In this document: positions 37,401 through 47,829 of the stretch, piece by piece
Numbering within the stretch: position 1 is the first letter of the stretch
Layout: every line of letters begins with the position of its first letter
From: Onchocerca volvulus
Lineage: Eukaryota > Nematoda > Chromadorea > Rhabditida > Onchocercidae
Direction: 5' to 3'
Assembly (NCBI GenBank): GCA_000499405.2
Contig: HG738137.1
Span: 24,928,317 to 24,992,316 of the forward strand
DNA: 64,000 nucleotides
Program-made: the position numbers and the translations under genes
Notes under the pieces: generated by a model
The model's input: only the letters and a program-made list of their open reading frames with translations
Told to the model about the DNA's origin: nothing
Databases searched by the model: none

Positions 37401-40400
37401 GAAAAAAGAAGAGAAAAAGCCCAGTAAATTTCGAGCTAAACTACATGAACTTTCTATGAGCCCTCGAGCTAAAAGGCAAAAAGAATTGGGTCGGAATAAA
37501 ATTTCATAGAGATTAATTTTAATCGTTCCAAAAATTCATAAGACTGAAATTTTAAGTAAAAATATTATTTCAGTATTTTAGTACTTATTCATAAATTTGG
37601 TCATGCTTAAATATATTTATGAAGAAATATAAATGTAATGATAAAAATTAATAAACAAATTGTTGAATGAAATAATATTAAAAAAAAAAAATAAGACAGT
37701 AAATCAATGGAATTATAAAGTTTCAAAAATCCTGAAGTATTGCTGAATTTTTATAAATTTAACAATCGTTAAATGAAAATATCTAAATTATTTCAAGTTA
37801 TTTCAGAAAGTTTACGTACTGCTCAAGAACTATCATCGGGTAAAAAATTTGAAATTTAAGCAACTATTTTGAATATTATTTCATATTAGCCGATTGATTT
37901 AAAATTTAAGAATTTCAGAAGGTATGAGAAATTTAAAAAAATCCAGCAAAGGATTCACTCCTTCTATCAGGTTATTTTACCTAATTCTTTGAATATTTCG
38001 AACCTCAATTTAGTAATTTTTCACAGTTTAATTTTAATAATTTGTAAAAATCAGAAAAAAAAAGAAAAAAACAAATCTGATGAATTAATGATAATCACGG
38101 TAGTTTACAATTGATTTGTAATAATTACAATCATTGGGTGCTAATTAAACTGATGAGAAATAAAACTCGTCATATTTTCTTAAAATATGATTTTTGGTAA
38201 AAATATTTTCTCTAAGCTATCAATTTCAGCAAATCTACTAAAAAGAAAAATCGTAAATTATAATCTATGATAGATCAGATAAATTCTTAATAAGGAAAAT
38301 TATCATATTGTAAAATTATGATAATTTAGTTAATTAACATTATGACAGATTTGACAAAATTCTCATTGTCTTTAACCTCTAGTAATTCAATAAATTTTGA
38401 AAAGTTAATTTGACACTATCTTAACGAAAGAAATTGTCAATTCAATACTATCATAATGAGGAAAATTACTAAAGTGATATTATTATCTTGAAAAATTCAC
38501 TCATTTGATATTGTTAACACGGTAAAAAATTAATTATTCTAATTAAGAAGTGAAGCATCATCGAGAGAAAAATCAAAGACAGGTAAAGAGGTAAATTTTA
38601 AGTTTGAAAAATTTTTTAAATTTTCAATTTCCAATAATTTTCACATATTTGATCAAATTGAATGGTATAAGAAATACAATGATAAGAAAGTCATTCAATT
38701 TTAAAAATTAACTTAATGTTAGTTGTACATAAATAAATTATAATTAATTAAGGAAAGTCGAAGGTCATGGCTATTTCAATCACCTAAAGAGCGCAAGAAA
38801 CAGTTGCTTCAGCAACAATTAGAACTGCGCCGACGTAAGTTTAATTTTCTCAACAATTATGATAAGCCTCAGCAACAATTAAAATTACTCAAGTTCGATT
38901 CCTTCAAAGATTGCAATATTTTTAATGATTAATTAATTCCTAAATTGTTTATTCTATAAAAAATATTTCGCACATATTTGGCTTCAGAGATGCGAGAACA
39001 AGCAATTTCATCCAGAAGGCAGAAGTTAAGTCGTAATCAAAAACTTAGGGCGAAAAAATTATTGGCATCACCTGAACGGTTATTTACTGGAATTTCAATC
39101 TGTTTTTATTTCAATGAATGATCCAAAATCTGTCAAACTAGTAAAGATGAATTAAAAAAGATAACACTGATAAGTCTAACAAGCACAGTTATAAAGCATT
39201 ACAGTGAATATTTCATGCATAGATAAAATTTGCAAATTGCGACAGGTCGCAGGAAAGTTCATCAACAGCTCGATCGGATGATATTTCAACAGCTCGATCG
39301 GATGATATTTCAACAGCTCGAACAGATGAAACCTCAACAGCTCGTGATAAAAAAAGTCAAATTCATCGCGAATCGAAAGAAATCCAAAGAAAAAATCGCA
39401 AAAGTCATCAGACAGCAAGAAGCATTGTTGAAGAAGATTTGAAGCAACGCTTGCAACAACTGGTTGGCAAATTTTTACTCATTGATTTTTTTATTCAATT
39501 CTAAATTTGATTCTAAAAATGATTGAAAAAACTGAAATACTTAAGTTTAAATATTCAAATTAAAAAATGTTGCATTATATTCATCTTGTAAAATAATATC
39601 TTTTTGCATCATCTTATCATATCTTCGTAATAATTTTTTCAAATATACATTAATTCGTAGCATAATTCTAGTAAATTTTTAATGTTATCAAATCGGAGAA
39701 TTGGTAAATTGCAGGATTTTAAGCTAACACCTGAAGAAATTCCAAGCTCGAAATCTGAGAAATCTAAAACGCCAGATGACAGGTACTTAAAAAGGAATTT
39801 ATATATCATTCTAGAATATGATTCAATAGATGGGAAAGGCTATCTTTTTGATTACATTTCCCTTTATGCGGATATATGTATGAGAATGTAACTGATAACC
39901 TGGACATTGTTGCGAAAGCAAAAATTTGTTATGGGAAAGTTTTATTGATGGATTGAATATTACGAATTCAAATGTAGTAGTAGGGCTGTTATACGAATAT
40001 TGAAACAGGATATTTAATTGGGTATAAAATAACGAAAGTAGAATCGCAGGGTAATCGCAGCGGGAAACTGAGTTGATGTATAGATACAAAAGATATGTTA
40101 TGGCTGATGATATATATATCCTTCTATAGTGGAACTGTTAACAGTATTCTAAACATGACACTTCGGTATAATTATAAAATTGGAACATTTACATGATACT
40201 ACAATTTTTTACTATCGAAGAAAAAAATCAGAAATTTTAACAAAAATGAGAATTTCATTAGAAATGTGAATCAGTTCCCCTTACTTACTACTGTCGGAGA
40301 TAGAGCTGGGAAATCTTAACAGAGATGCGAATTAGATATTACATCGTAACATTTATTTATTTTAATTGGAAATGATGAATTATGAAAGAAAATTTTACAC

Positions 40401-41229
40401 CAAAAAATAATATTTTGATTATTTGAACATATTTATGCCAAAACTATTTCGATTTTTTTTTTTTTTTTTGCAACAGACATGTAGTAATTATTATTTTATA
40501 GATAAATCTAAAAATATAGTAAATTTTAGGACATCAAGTAGTAGTGGCAGTAAATCAATGAAAAGTTCAAAAAATCAAGAAGAATCGTCGTCTGGTCGAA
40601 AAATGCGACATCGAAAGTCCGGTAAGCAAAGTTACGCTGGCAAATTGAATTATCCGAGCAAAAGCAGCGATAGATTATCTCAGAAACATCAAAAAATGGA
40701 TAGCAGCAAGAAATATCAACTGCAATCACAAAATCAGATAAGCGACGAAAAATCTGTCACACCTGATATTACTCCTACTAGTCAGAAGCAATCAAAGACA
40801 AAATCATCAGAATCAGGAAAAGAATATTCAGAATCCGAAATGATACAAAGCAAGCTAAAAAGCAAGAAAATGATAAATAACGAAAGAAGAAAAGAGCAGT
40901 TGAGAAAAATAGATAATTTGCGAAAAAAAAGCAGTAACGAGCAACGAAATTTCGAGAGAGCATTAAAACATCGATTAGAATTAGAGAAGAAAAATCAAGA
41001 TCAGAAGGAGAAATTTTTCAAAAGCAAAAAAAGTATGAAGGAGCAGTCGAAAAAACAAAAGGAATCGCCGAAAATTTCAAACAGTGACAAAGCAACTATT
41101 AAAAGATCAAATAAAGAAATAAGCAAAATTCATTCAGCATCATCAAAAGATAAGAAATCAGCAAAGAATATATTAAGTGATAAGAAGTCTATGAGTAGTC
41201 GGAAAACTATAAAAGTCCAAAATCCCTGA
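34469..41229 (+). CDS. Lys/Ser/Arg-rich protein with one N-terminal TM helix (14 exons, 643 aa)
   Basis: Exons: 34469-34490, 35320-35463, 36292-36316, 36680-36723, 36892-37208, 37396-37489, 37807-37839, 37919-37970, 38548-38590, 38753-38834, 38988-39078, 39246-39462, 39715-39782 and 40530-41229. All phases agree. The N-terminus MENNTTIG has two overlapping sequons. It is followed by one TM helix (about residues 9-27, LSLSWFLSTIIIVWICK) and KSGKRRRE, so the topology is N-out with a cytoplasmic tail of about 610 residues. The tail is charged, Lys/Ser/Glu/Arg-rich and likely helical or coiled in parts. It includes in-frame duplications at 37089-37148 (RSDKVxRLSD twice) and 39262-39348 (STARSDDI). 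I do not recognise a family. Weaker points are the exon 2 donor (C|GTGATG; the frame otherwise runs on to 35577) and exon 9 choice. Exon 3 starts GA-ATG behind an acceptor, so a second, trans-spliced, soluble isoform is possible. Confidence 0.62.
37089..37148 (+). repeat. In-frame 30-bp tandem duplication
   Basis: Two copies differing by a single base encode RSDKV(G/D)RLSD in exon 5 of the Lys/Ser-rich gene. Confidence 0.9.
39262..39348 (+). repeat. In-frame 24-bp tandem repeat
   Basis: Three and a half units starting TCAACAGCTCGATCGGATGA encode STARSDDI, STARSDDI, STARTDET, STARD in the correct frame. The same DNA is also open in another frame, which the splice phases reject. Confidence 0.85.
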
Positions 41230-41992
41230 AAGTATTATTACAAAAGTACTAAAATCTAAGAATCTTCCAAATTATGAATAAAAGTTCACAAAATTTCTAA
41301 GAGTAATCTAACAGAATTTCAAAAACATAACACGTTCAGATATCAGAGAAATGTCTGCTTCAAGATGTTTGACTTCTAAATCACGTTCGGAAAGGAATCA
41401 GAAAAAATGCAAGAAGCAAAGTACATTTGAATCTTGTCAATGCTTCGACAAAAGCTATGATATCAGATAAGATTTCGTCAAATTAGTCAACACAAAAAAA
41501 GTCATGTCAGGAAATTTAATTGAGAAAAAAAAAAGGAAAAATCGAGTTTAGGAGGAAATTTAAGTTCAAATTCGCATAAAATTAAGACAAATAGTTCATC
41601 CGAAATTTCTAAAAATTCAAAAAACATCAAAGTTAAAAAAGAGATAATCAAAGTTCTGAAGTCATATTGAAAACAGCTAATAATTTTGAAAATCTAAAAG
41701 AAAGCACAGATTTGGCAATGTTCTCGAAATAAAGATCATAAATCAGATTCTAATGAAAAAAAAAAAATTTTTTTTCGAGCATCAACAAATGATTAGCAAT
41801 GAAAATACGAAAGAAAACGTGGGAAATGAATTATTTGTGGAATTAACAAGCACTGGAATATAAAACAATCAACAATAAAAGTAAATTAAATTTTGGAATA
41901 GGAATGGAAAGAGATAGAAATAGATTAACTGAAATTCACATTATTCACGTGCGTGAAATTTATATGAAAACGTGTAAAAGATAAAGAAGCTT

Positions 41993-42217
41993 CATGATTG
42001 GTCGATCTCGCCTTGTTTTTTTGTTGATTGGAGCATTTTGTCTATCATTTCGGCGGGAAACATATTTATCCTTTGCTGTTAAACATTTTTCTCCTCTCGA
42101 TGGTAAACATGATTAGAGTTTCGGCGAGAAACGTGTTTATCTCTTTTTTTTTTCCTGTTTTGACGGCAAACATGTTTACTGGTCTACTGGTCCATTTGGA
42201 ACTACGCGCTTATTGAA
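41993..42217. repeat. Interspersed repeat copy B
   Basis: Begins ATGATTGGTCGATCTCGCC and continues TTGATTGGAGCATTTTG, then several CGGCGGGAAACATaTTTATC-type units, ending GGAACTACGCGCTTATTGAA. The order and wording match 14448-14612. The 62-codon frame at 42028-42216 is a by-product. Confidence 0.65.
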
Positions 42218-42383
42218 ATTTATCACTTCTTGATTATAGTAATTATAATTTTAGGATTTTTCCGGCAATTATATTTAAAAATTTTCTCATCTTATTTTCT
42301 GAATTCATCTCGAAATTAATTGGAATCATGTTCAAATCAAGGAATTTGTATGAGACAAAATTTACAAAAACACATTAAGCCAG

Positions 42384-42680
42384 TTGAAAAACAATAAATT
42401 ATCCATAACTTTTACTATATCGATTTTTCTATCCCTCTTTTTGAGATCATGCGCTAGAATAACTGCAAAAACTAGCGATTCTTCATTCTCTTTTGCTTCA
42501 ATTTATTCCCGAAATTTTCGATTTTTATTTCTGCTGACGCAAATTCTAATAAATGTTGCAGAAAGATATATCGACGAAGCACAATTTTATTTCAGTCGAA
42601 TCAAGCATATAAATAAGAAATACAAAAAATATGGAAATGCAAACATATACAAATTTTTTAATCATATGATTCATTCATGA
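42384..42680 (+). CDS. Possible exon or small decayed gene (98 codons, no ATG)
   Basis: A 98-codon open frame starts at a TTG directly behind an AAGCCAG acceptor-like site. The first part is signal-like (SITFTISIFLSLFLRSC) and the end is hydrophilic (YIDEAQFYFSRIKHINKKYK). There is no ATG, so it is either an internal exon whose 5' partner I cannot find, or a dead small secreted-protein gene. It overlaps the decayed region and could be chance. Confidence 0.22.
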   Translation: MKNNKLSITFTISIFLSLFLRSCARITAKTSDSSFSFASIYSRNFRFLFLLTQILINVAERYIDEAQFYFSRIKHINKKYKKYGNANIYKFFNHMIHS

Positions 42681-43300
42681 AAACATACAATAATAATAAT
42701 AATGATAAGAAAGTGAAGTAATTAACAAAATTTGATGAAGAGATCAGGAATAAGAACCATGATTTATCCTACCATTATTACGAAAATTGGAATAATCACA
42801 TGACGGTAATTTAACAGAAAAAAATTTCATGAGGAAGCTAATGCCATCTATTTATGGTTAAGCTAATTACAGGATGAATAAAACTGTAAGTTATACAGTT
42901 GTTCATAGAATCGATGACTTTATGACGATGAAACTTTTAGAAAGTAGAGCTGAAAAGTATAGTTTGATTTATAAAAGATAATCGCGGCATTTACAACTTA
43001 CATAACAATGTGACATCGCGTTTTAAATCCCATTTAGTACGGAAACTAAGGTTTATAAATCTTAGGAAAGCAAGCTCAAAGCAAAAGTTCCTGAAAAAAG
43101 AAGTAGTGCATTGAAAAACGATAGCAAAACGTGAAGAAAAGAAAAAAGGCATATTAAAGTATGCTAAATTCAGAATTCTAAATCGTAATTTGGATTGAAA
43201 CATATTTCGAAAATATAACGAATGATGAATTATTAGAATATATAACACGTATTTATTAGAAAATAGCAGTAACGAAGTTCTATTTGAAAGATTTTATATT

Positions 43301-43333
43301 GTATTTATCTGATACTTTGTAAATGATACATGG

Positions 43334-43367
<34 letters not shown>

Positions 43368-45513
43368 CGCATTAAACAAATTTACTAAATGGTTGCAATC
43401 ATTACCGACTAACTTTTGATGAATTTATGCTCAAAATAAGAACGAAAACCATTAGTTGGTAATTCTTTAAATTGACCTACTCAGCAGCAAACATTCAATG
43501 TGGTGTCGAAAATATTGTAACATTTAATTCATTTCATATGATTTCCATAATCTTAAATCCTAAAAGATTGTATGAAATCGATTCTTCATTCTATTTCAAA
43601 TTATATCAAATTATTCAAATTACTCTTTACATAAACAAATTTAAAACAGGATAAAAATACCAACAAGGTGAAAGTTAAAGATACAACAGACGTGATACTT
43701 GGTGCAGCTGAAATTTTATCATACGGTTTTGCTTGTTACAGATTAATCGCTTGACATTTTTTCAATACAATCAACATGGAAAACTTTTGAGCAACAAATT
43801 TTCGAGCTGATTCTTTCATGAGAAGATCATTGAATAATATCTAAATAATGTATCTGATATATGTATAATATATTTTTGAAAATGATAAATGCATGAATTA
43901 TTTTTAATTTGTTTCACTTTTTTCTAAGAATTTGTCACTACAATAGAAGGATTTTCTAGTTTTCAACCGAAAACAGTCGGAAATAAAAACTATTCTATAT
44001 CATAATGTTGCACGAGAATTTGGATTTCAAATTAAATCATAGTTTATCAAATGTTATTGTCCGACGAATGAAAATTTGTAGTGAAAAACTTACTTTCCAT
44101 CAAATTTTAGCCGGAAATGAAATTTAGAATATTTTGCGTTTTTTTCATCCACTTATGTTCATCACCTATCAGCTCCTATTTCATTCTTATCTATTTTTCG
44201 CTGTAAATCAAAATAATTCATTTTACTCTAATCAAAAAATAAATTAACAATATGAAAATAGATATCTGAAGATAGAAATTTCTGAATTTTAAAAAAATAT
44301 AAAGTAATATTTCAGCTCGGCTTTTTCGCTCTTTTTTCCTTTCAGGATTCATGAAAACATTTTTACTAATGGGATATTTTTTTCGGCAAGATCGGCACTT
44401 CTTTTGGGATCGTTTCTAGTTCTTGACTGAATTTTTCGTTTTTTTTTTTTTTTTTTTTTTTTTTTGAAAATTTTTGACAGAATTATTTTCAAAACAATCT
44501 ATAATGTGAAAGATTGAATGCCAAAGGTTTAAAAAATAAAATTGTGACTTAATTACTGGTTCGTAAATAGGCGCTTTGCGACATTATGCACAATTTTTCA
44601 TACGCTTTTATGATTTTTACGATTTTATAAAATTTCAATTGTCATTTTGATTATTTGTCAAATTAGTTCAATTCATTTGTCACTTTTTTTTTTAAATTGA
44701 GCCCATAAAGATGAATGCTGAAATTGCTTGAATCATCTCATTTGCTGATTAATTTTAAGTTCACATCAAAATAGCTTGTCGTTGAATAATATTCGACTTA
44801 TTTCAATGAGTTTGCCATTGGATAACTTTCCGTTTATTTCAGTTTATCATTTGGCAACTTTTGGCTTCCGTCAAATAGCTTATCAAACTTGTCACAAATA
44901 ACTTTCGTTCTAATCATATAGTTTATCATGTTTAACATGAACAATTTGAGGAAATTATTTATCACTAAATAATATCCCTTTCTATTTTACCCATTAATTT
45001 TAGTAGAAATTCAGTTCAAATTTTTTCTCTTTCTAAGACAATGATCAATCCATCAATCATTTCTGATATGATCTTGGCACGAATGAACTCTCTAAAAAAT
45101 TTTAATGATGCTGAAATATTAAATTGCTCAGTTTAATTTATCCATAATTCATAACGATTGAAATTTTTAATAGATTTGAATCATTTGGCGCTAATTATTC
45201 ACCAAGTGAAGTCAACTTTTTTGGTATGCTTCAACTCTCACAAAAATACTCGTTACCAGTTAACATTGATTTTTGAAATCATTTTAACTTTGTAATATTA
45301 TACTGAAATTATGTGAATTAAGTTTTAGCTTAAATTTCAGTGGGATGAAATGTTAATTTTAAATTTGTGCATATTTTTAATTAATAATTTAATTAGCTTA
45401 TTTTCATTTAGTTTTTCATTTTTTCTTTTTTTTTTTTTTTGGAATGTCTGAGACATTTCAATTTTTTTCTCACATTAAATTATGCCATTAATTTTTTTTT
45501 CTTTTACTTTTAC
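43301..45513. other. AT-rich intergenic sequence
   Basis: Contains long homopolymers (A run at 43338-43366, T run at 44441-44465) and a diverged repetition of TTTATCA/AATAACTTTC-like motifs at 44740-44980. No confident exon. Confidence 0.5.
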
Positions 45514-47245
45514 TTGATAATATCTATAATTAGGTATTTGAATGGAAGAATATTCTGGACAAAAAAGGCCAACAAGAATTGGATTTAAGTTGAAGAGGAA
45601 AGAGCTTGATTGATTTAGTCCCGGTTTTCCCGAGGGATATACTTTACTGGCTATAAACATCTTTCCTACCCCAAATCACCAAAACATTTACGATAGATTT
45701 TTTGATGATTTTTGATTTATATCATAAAATTTCAAACAGATGTCATTTTTTGCAACTTCATATAATGATAAATTAAAAATTTTTGAAACATTCCAAATTT
45801 CTTTCTTTTTGTCGAAAATTATGATTACATGTTTTGTATTTTTTTATTCATTCTATTTTTTTTTTTTTAATATTTCTTTATTCATTTTCTTCTGATACAC
45901 TTCAATTTCATATATTTTTCAAGCGAAATTTGAATAATATTGAATGAAGTGTTTTGATATTACAAATCTTTTTTAACAATACATGAAATAGCTAAATTAC
46001 AAATAGTATATAATATATTAAAATTCTTAATTTATATTTTAATTACAATCAATTCTTCAAAATATTTCTAACTCGATTTATATTGTTTACGAATATATAA
46101 TGTATTTTTCTTAAATCCTAAAGCAATACAAAATTTTGGTGTATTTCTTTTGCTTTTTAAAATTAAACTAATTTTAAAATTACCATGTTTTATTATATTT
46201 AAAAAAGAAAAGTTGTAATGGGTCAGATTTATTGTTATTTTTATATCAATCCATTCATTCATTTCTGTTACTTCATCTAAATTCAGTAATTTATCCAGAT
46301 CCAATTTGACCATTCTTTTGATCAACAAATCATTTTTCCGGATGCAACTTGATAATCCTGTTTATCATCAAACTCGCAAATTTCGTTCCTTCCTATTATT
46401 TCATTTGAATCTAATTATTTATCCGATTCTGATTCAGTAATCCTTCTATCACCAAATTGTTAAACATTAGCTCATTCCTGCTACTTCACCTGAATTTAAT
46501 CATTTATCCGGTTCCAATCTGGTTATCTTCTTTATATCTCATCGTTTATTAGGATTCAATCTGGTAATCGTCTTTATCATCAAACTTTTAAACTTTGTTC
46601 ATTCCTATTACTCCATCTGAATTCATCTATTTGTCCGGATTCGATGATCCCTTTTATTAGTTATTTATGCAAATCCACGAATTCACTTGAATTTTCAGTT
46701 CTTTATCCAGAATCAATCTGATAATCCCTTTTATCATCAACTTACCATAAATATGTTTAAATGTGGAGTGATGGTGAAAACAAGTGATTTTAATATTCTT
46801 GCTCGTGGATGCATAACTGATGACGACTGAAGGTTTGAATTATGCTCAATATCTATTCATCATCACTTCTCTCGAACAACTTCTATTCGTAAACTACCGG
46901 TTAATCGTTTTGTTTCATTTTCCTAAAAGCAATTCACTTGATTGTTTCTCGCATATATTTTAGTTGTTGATGAAGAGCATATTAAGCTTCAGTTGGATTA
47001 CTTCCGAATTTTTCCACTTCATTACCTGCTTCTTCAGGAAATTGATGAATTTGAATGGAATATTTCATGCCTTTCTCTAATATTTGCGAATTTGAAATAT
47101 TGCCCATAATTTTCGTAATTGCAAAAATGATTTGTGATATTTCAATAATTTTTGATAAGTGAAAAAAAATGATGAAGAAATTAGTGAACACAAATGATTT
47201 GAAAACTAATTGAATTGAAATATTTAAAATACCATAATTTAACAA
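45514..47245 (-). CDS. Unresolved minus-strand coding-like locus, gene or pseudogene
   Basis: Several segments look exonic on the minus strand. 47245-46982 ends EKGMKYSIQIHQFPEEAGNE; read past its TAA the same frame goes on to LHQQLKYMRETIK at 46938. 46922-46898 sits behind TTTTAG and starts ENETKRLT (open to a stop at 46865-46863). 46826-46746 lies between CCTTCAG and a perfect GTAAGT donor. 46276-46068 ends IRKQYKSS then TAG. The last three join in phase. A separate segment 45660-45514 (MFIASKVYPSGKPGLNQSSS onward) ends at a GTAAAAG donor. I do not recognise the product. The in-frame TAA at 46984-46982 and the unmatched segments mean this may be a decaying gene or two small genes. Confidence 0.35.
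46255..46745. repeat. Degenerate minisatellite, about 85-125-bp unit, about 5 copies
   Basis: Units carry TTCATTCCTgcTACTTCAtCTGAATTtAaTcATTTATCCGG followed by TATCATCAAAC-like sequence (given here as two joined consensus parts, each under 20 identical bases). It fills the interval between two exon-like segments of the minus-strand locus. Confidence 0.65.
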
Positions 47246-47657
47246 TGAATGGTTCAGTGAATATTCTGATTAAATAAATGTCTTTCTTTTTCTTTTTTCT
47301 GTCGTGTTACTTTGAAAAAAAAAAGTATTTTTAAATTATTCCATTTGTTGATTTTTATTTTTTATATTTTCATTTAAAATTTCCATAAATCCCTAATTTG
47401 AAGGAAACAAAAGCAAAGACAAAAAAGAAAAGGAAAAGCAAAAACAAAATAAAATTGAAATAGAATAAACCAAGAAATTGAAAATTGATAAGATAAAAGA
47501 AAGGGAAAGAGAGAGAGAGAGAGAAAGAGGAAGAGATGAAAAGATGGAAAGATTTGAAAGCATCGAAGTACAAATCATCTTATTTCGTTTATTTCAAACA
47601 TTAATTTTGAACAAATTTTGCTAACCAACAACCGGAGATGGAAAATGCATAAATATG

Positions 47658-47722
47658 TCGTCGTCTTTCTCGTCATCATCATCATCAGACGACGACGACG
47701 ACGACAACGAGAAACGAGACGA
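47658..47722. repeat. Imperfect inverted repeat around CAT/GAC triplets
   Basis: TCGTCGTCTTTCTCGT at 47658-47673 nearly pairs with ACGAGAAACGAGACGA at 47707-47722. Between them a CATCAT run is followed by a GACGAC run. Confidence 0.5.
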
Positions 47723-47791
47723 TATAAATGCTGTTGATTTCATTTAAAATTGACAAGCAACAAATAATGGGAAAGAATCACAAATATATAT

Positions 47792-47829
47792 TGCAATACA
47801 TGCATGCATGCATGCATCCATGTATTGCA
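47792..47829. repeat. Palindromic (CATG)n element
   Basis: TGCAATACATG at 47792-47802 is exactly inverted at 47819-47829, enclosing a CATG run that is itself palindromic. The whole can form an extended hairpin. Confidence 0.8.

Larger units (their letters stand above)
41230..43300 (+). pseudogene. Decayed coding sequence downstream of the Lys/Ser-rich gene
   Basis: Past the stop at 41227-41229 the DNA keeps the same codon flavour but with stops and frame changes. The stretch from about 41350 encodes MSASRCLTSKSRSERNQKKC and on to a stop at 41467-41469. About 41552-41665 encodes LSSNSHKIKTNSSSEISKNS in another register. About 42735-42800 gives FDEEIRNKNHDLSYHYYENW. About 43068-43140 is KASSKQKFLKKE-like, then a stop, then AKREEKKKG. 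This looks like an older, longer C-terminus or a tandem relative that has decayed. Undetected exons or assembly errors are alternatives. Confidence 0.35.

Noticed and set aside
37490..37509. In-frame stop that would end the Lys/Ser-rich gene at 37509
   Set aside because: Splicing at 37489 keeps phase into eight further exons. A short isoform ending here is possible but not preferred.
39230..39442. 70-codon Gln/Lys-rich frame
   Set aside because: It is out of phase with the flanking exons. The other frame of the same DNA joins both neighbours and continues the Ser/Lys-rich protein.
47370..47578. Ser/Leu/Phe-rich minus-strand frames
   Set aside because: Antisense of a GA-rich low-complexity patch.
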